A stretch of DNA of 30,317 bases from Candidatus Naiadarchaeum limnaeum (lineage in GTDB: Archaea; Undinarchaeota; Undinarchaeia; Undinarchaeales; Naiadarchaeaceae): contig DVAB01000004.1 in the NCBI GenBank assembly GCA_014189685.1, forward strand, positions 1 through 30,317. The letters run 5' to 3'. This document shows positions 29,110 to 30,317 of the stretch, one piece after another (position 1 is the stretch's first letter; every line of letters starts with the position of its first letter). The notes under the pieces were generated by a model, which was not told where the DNA came from, made no database searches, and saw nothing but the letters and a program-made list of their open reading frames with translations. The translations under genes and the position numbers were made by a program.

Positions 29110-30317
29110 ATGCTCAGGAGTTTGTTCCCCTCCACGCGCTTTTTCCAAAATTATTCTTCTCTCAGTCTCAGCAATAAGTTTGCGGGTTTCAATTGCTGTA
29201 TCAGCATTTACACTTATCGAATCAATTCCTTCCTCAACCAAAAATTTAGTAAACTCTGGGTAATTGGATGGAGCTTGCCCACAGATCCCAACACTGCAGT
29301 TATTTTGATGCGCCACTTTAATTAGATGTGCAATTGCGCGAAGTACAGCTTCATTTCTCTCATCAAAATATCCAAGCTGTGCGAGCATTTCGCTGTCTCT
29401 GTCAACTCCAAGGATCAATTGTGTTAAATCATTGCTTCCAATAGAAAATCCATCTACGAGCTTTGCAAATTTATCTGCCAATATTATATTGCTCGGAACT
29501 TCCGCCATCATATAAAGCTTTAAATCTGCGCCGCGCCTTAACCCTTCTTCTTCCATCATTAGTGCTACTCTTTCAACATCGCTTAGGATTCTTACAAAAG
29601 GAAGCATAATCCAAACATTTCTCAATCCCATCTGATCGCGGACTTTTTTCACTGCCTTTAATTCAAGGCGGAATGCTTTTTCATATTTAGGGGAAGTATA
29701 TCTAGAGCATCCTCTCCACCCAATCATTGGGTTTTGTTCTGATTGCTCATATCTTTCTCCGCCTTTTAAAGAGCGATACTCATTTGTCTTGAAATCTGAT
29801 AATCTTAAAATAACAGGCCGTGGATTAAAAGCGCGCGCAACTTTAGCAATTCCCTCAGCTAAATTATCTATGAATTTTTGCTCCTGCCCTTTTTCAATAA
29901 GTGAAAGTGGATGTTCTCCAACAGCAGAAGCAAAAATAAATTCCTCTCTCATCAACCCAACTCCATCAACAGGCAATCTTGAGACTTCCTCTGCTCTGCT
30001 TGGAACGCCCAAATTAACATATAGTTTTGTTGCAGTCGTAATTTGAGAAATTTGCGTAATCTCTAATTGTTTTTCTTCTCCAACTTGGACTCCAACCGCG
30101 CCCGCATAGACAATCCCTTTTATTGCGTCAACAGTAATTAACATGCCATCCTGTAAAATTTTAGTTGCATTTCTTGTTCCAACAATGCATGGAATTCCTA
30201 ATTCTCTGCTTACTATTGCAGCATGACAAGTTACTCCGCCTTCATTTGTAACAATAGCAGCAGCTCTTTCCATAGCCGGCCCCATATCAGGGGTGGCCAT
30301 TGCGGTAACTACAATAC
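29092..30317 (-). CDS. ppsA: Phosphoenolpyruvate synthase, C-terminal 408 residues (runs off the right edge)
   Basis: PEP synthase converts pyruvate, ATP and water to phosphoenolpyruvate, AMP and phosphate. The window holds the end of the swivelling His domain (PDMGPAMERAAAIVTNEGG then VTCHAAIVSRELGIPCIVG with the phosphorylated His in TCHAA) and the entire PEP/pyruvate-binding TIM barrel: 'VGLMREEFIF', 'VILRLSDFKTNEYRSLKGG', 'NPMIGWRGCSRY', 'VWIMLPFVR', 'MAEVPSN', 'DGFSIGSNDLTQLILGVDRD' and the active-site Cys in 'VGICGQAPSNYPEF'. Upstream of the ATG at 30300 the frame stays open to the edge (residues IVVTA), so the ATP-grasp N-terminal half lies outside. It provides the pyruvate-to-PEP step for the fbp enzyme. 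Confidence 0.96.
   Translation of the reverse strand, partial: IVVTAMATPDMGPAMERAAAIVTNEGGVTCHAAIVSRELGIPCIVGTRNATKILQDGMLITVDAIKGIVYAGAVGVQVGEEKQLEITQISQITTATKLYVNLGVPSRAEEVSRLPVDGVGLMREEFIFASAVGEHPLSLIEKGQEQKFIDNLAEGIAKVARAFNPRPVILRLSDFKTNEYRSLKGGERYEQSEQNPMIGWRGCSRYTSPKYEKAFRLELKAVKKVRDQMGLRNVWIMLPFVRILSDVERVALMMEEEGLRRGADLKLYMMAEVPSNIILADKFAKLVDGFSIGSNDLTQLILGVDRDSEMLAQLGYFDERNEAVLRAIAHLIKVAHQNNCSVGICGQAPSNYPEFTKFLVEEGIDSISVNADTAIETRKLIAETERRIILEKARGGEQTPEHLEDLT

Noticed and set aside
1-30317. Insertion sequences, integrase, CRISPR array, phage genes
   Set aside because: No transposase or integrase motifs, no regularly spaced direct repeats and no attachment-site-like duplications were seen. 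The only direct repeat of note is the 20-base leader at 25319/25377.

Overview
The window is a gene-dense stretch of an archaeal chromosome, A+T-rich, with no mobile element, tRNA, rRNA or CRISPR array that I can see. The archaeal assignment rests on Pelota, aIF2-alpha, Nop10, L44e, a PAC2 proteasome-assembly chaperone, GINS, a eukaryote-type primase, PCNA, TFS, RpoL, archaeal Dph2, an archaeal Ser-His-Asp signal peptidase and the bifunctional fructose-1,6-bisphosphate aldolase/phosphatase. The primase is one polypeptide carrying a PriS catalytic part and a PriL-like four-cysteine C-terminal part. That arrangement is known from Nanoarchaeum and other DPANN lineages, so a DPANN-type archaeon is the best guess; the exact phylum cannot be fixed by eye. 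Many genes have a TATA box about 23-32 nt before the ATG and are probably leaderless. Others carry a GGAG-type ribosome binding site.

Layout. 1-2438 (minus): the 5' part of an unknown gene, Pelota, and an unrecognised 334-aa protein. 2524-12233 (plus): the accessory region and the most interesting part. A helical cytosolic protein overlaps by 1 nt a 946-residue multi-pass membrane protein with a Gly/Ala linker, a coiled coil and a large exterior. Five tandem lipoprotein genes follow. All five share a lipobox and what look like two beta-sandwich (CARDB/Ig-like) modules, but they differ at the C-terminus. One carries a complete-looking lytic transglycosylase/lysozyme (SLT) domain, one ends in a Cys-rich module with the CS-alpha-beta (defensin/scorpion-toxin-like) spacing, and one has an extra beta-rich domain. 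I infer a lipid-anchored, modular surface system, possibly for adhesion to or attack on a bacterial or other walled partner cell.

12241-18726 (mostly minus): endonuclease Q, a frameshifted aminotransferase, the PAC2-Nop10-aIF2-alpha run, L44e, GINS, a candidate structured element between GINS and primase, and the fused primase. 18825-23242: a stand-alone ATP-cone protein, FBP aldolase/phosphatase, an E1-like/rhodanese sulfur-carrier activator, two membrane proteins (one a DUF457/YdjM-type metal-site protein) and an Ogg2 8-oxoguanine glycosylase. 23243-30317: PCNA with a small co-transcribed partner, an OB-fold protein between two small membrane proteins, TFS, signal peptidase, a DUF99 protein, RpoL, a triple zinc-site protein, Dph2, a PAP2 phosphatase and the C-terminal part of phosphoenolpyruvate synthase, which runs off the right edge.

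The housekeeping genes cover replication (primase, GINS, PCNA), base-damage repair (EndoQ, Ogg2), transcription (RpoL, TFS), translation and its quality control, and gluconeogenesis (PEP synthase, FBP aldolase/phosphatase). Intergenic spaces are tiny: no gap exceeds about 160 bases. Several divergent pairs share or interleave their promoters. All motif positions were counted by hand, and no alignment or structure prediction was run.
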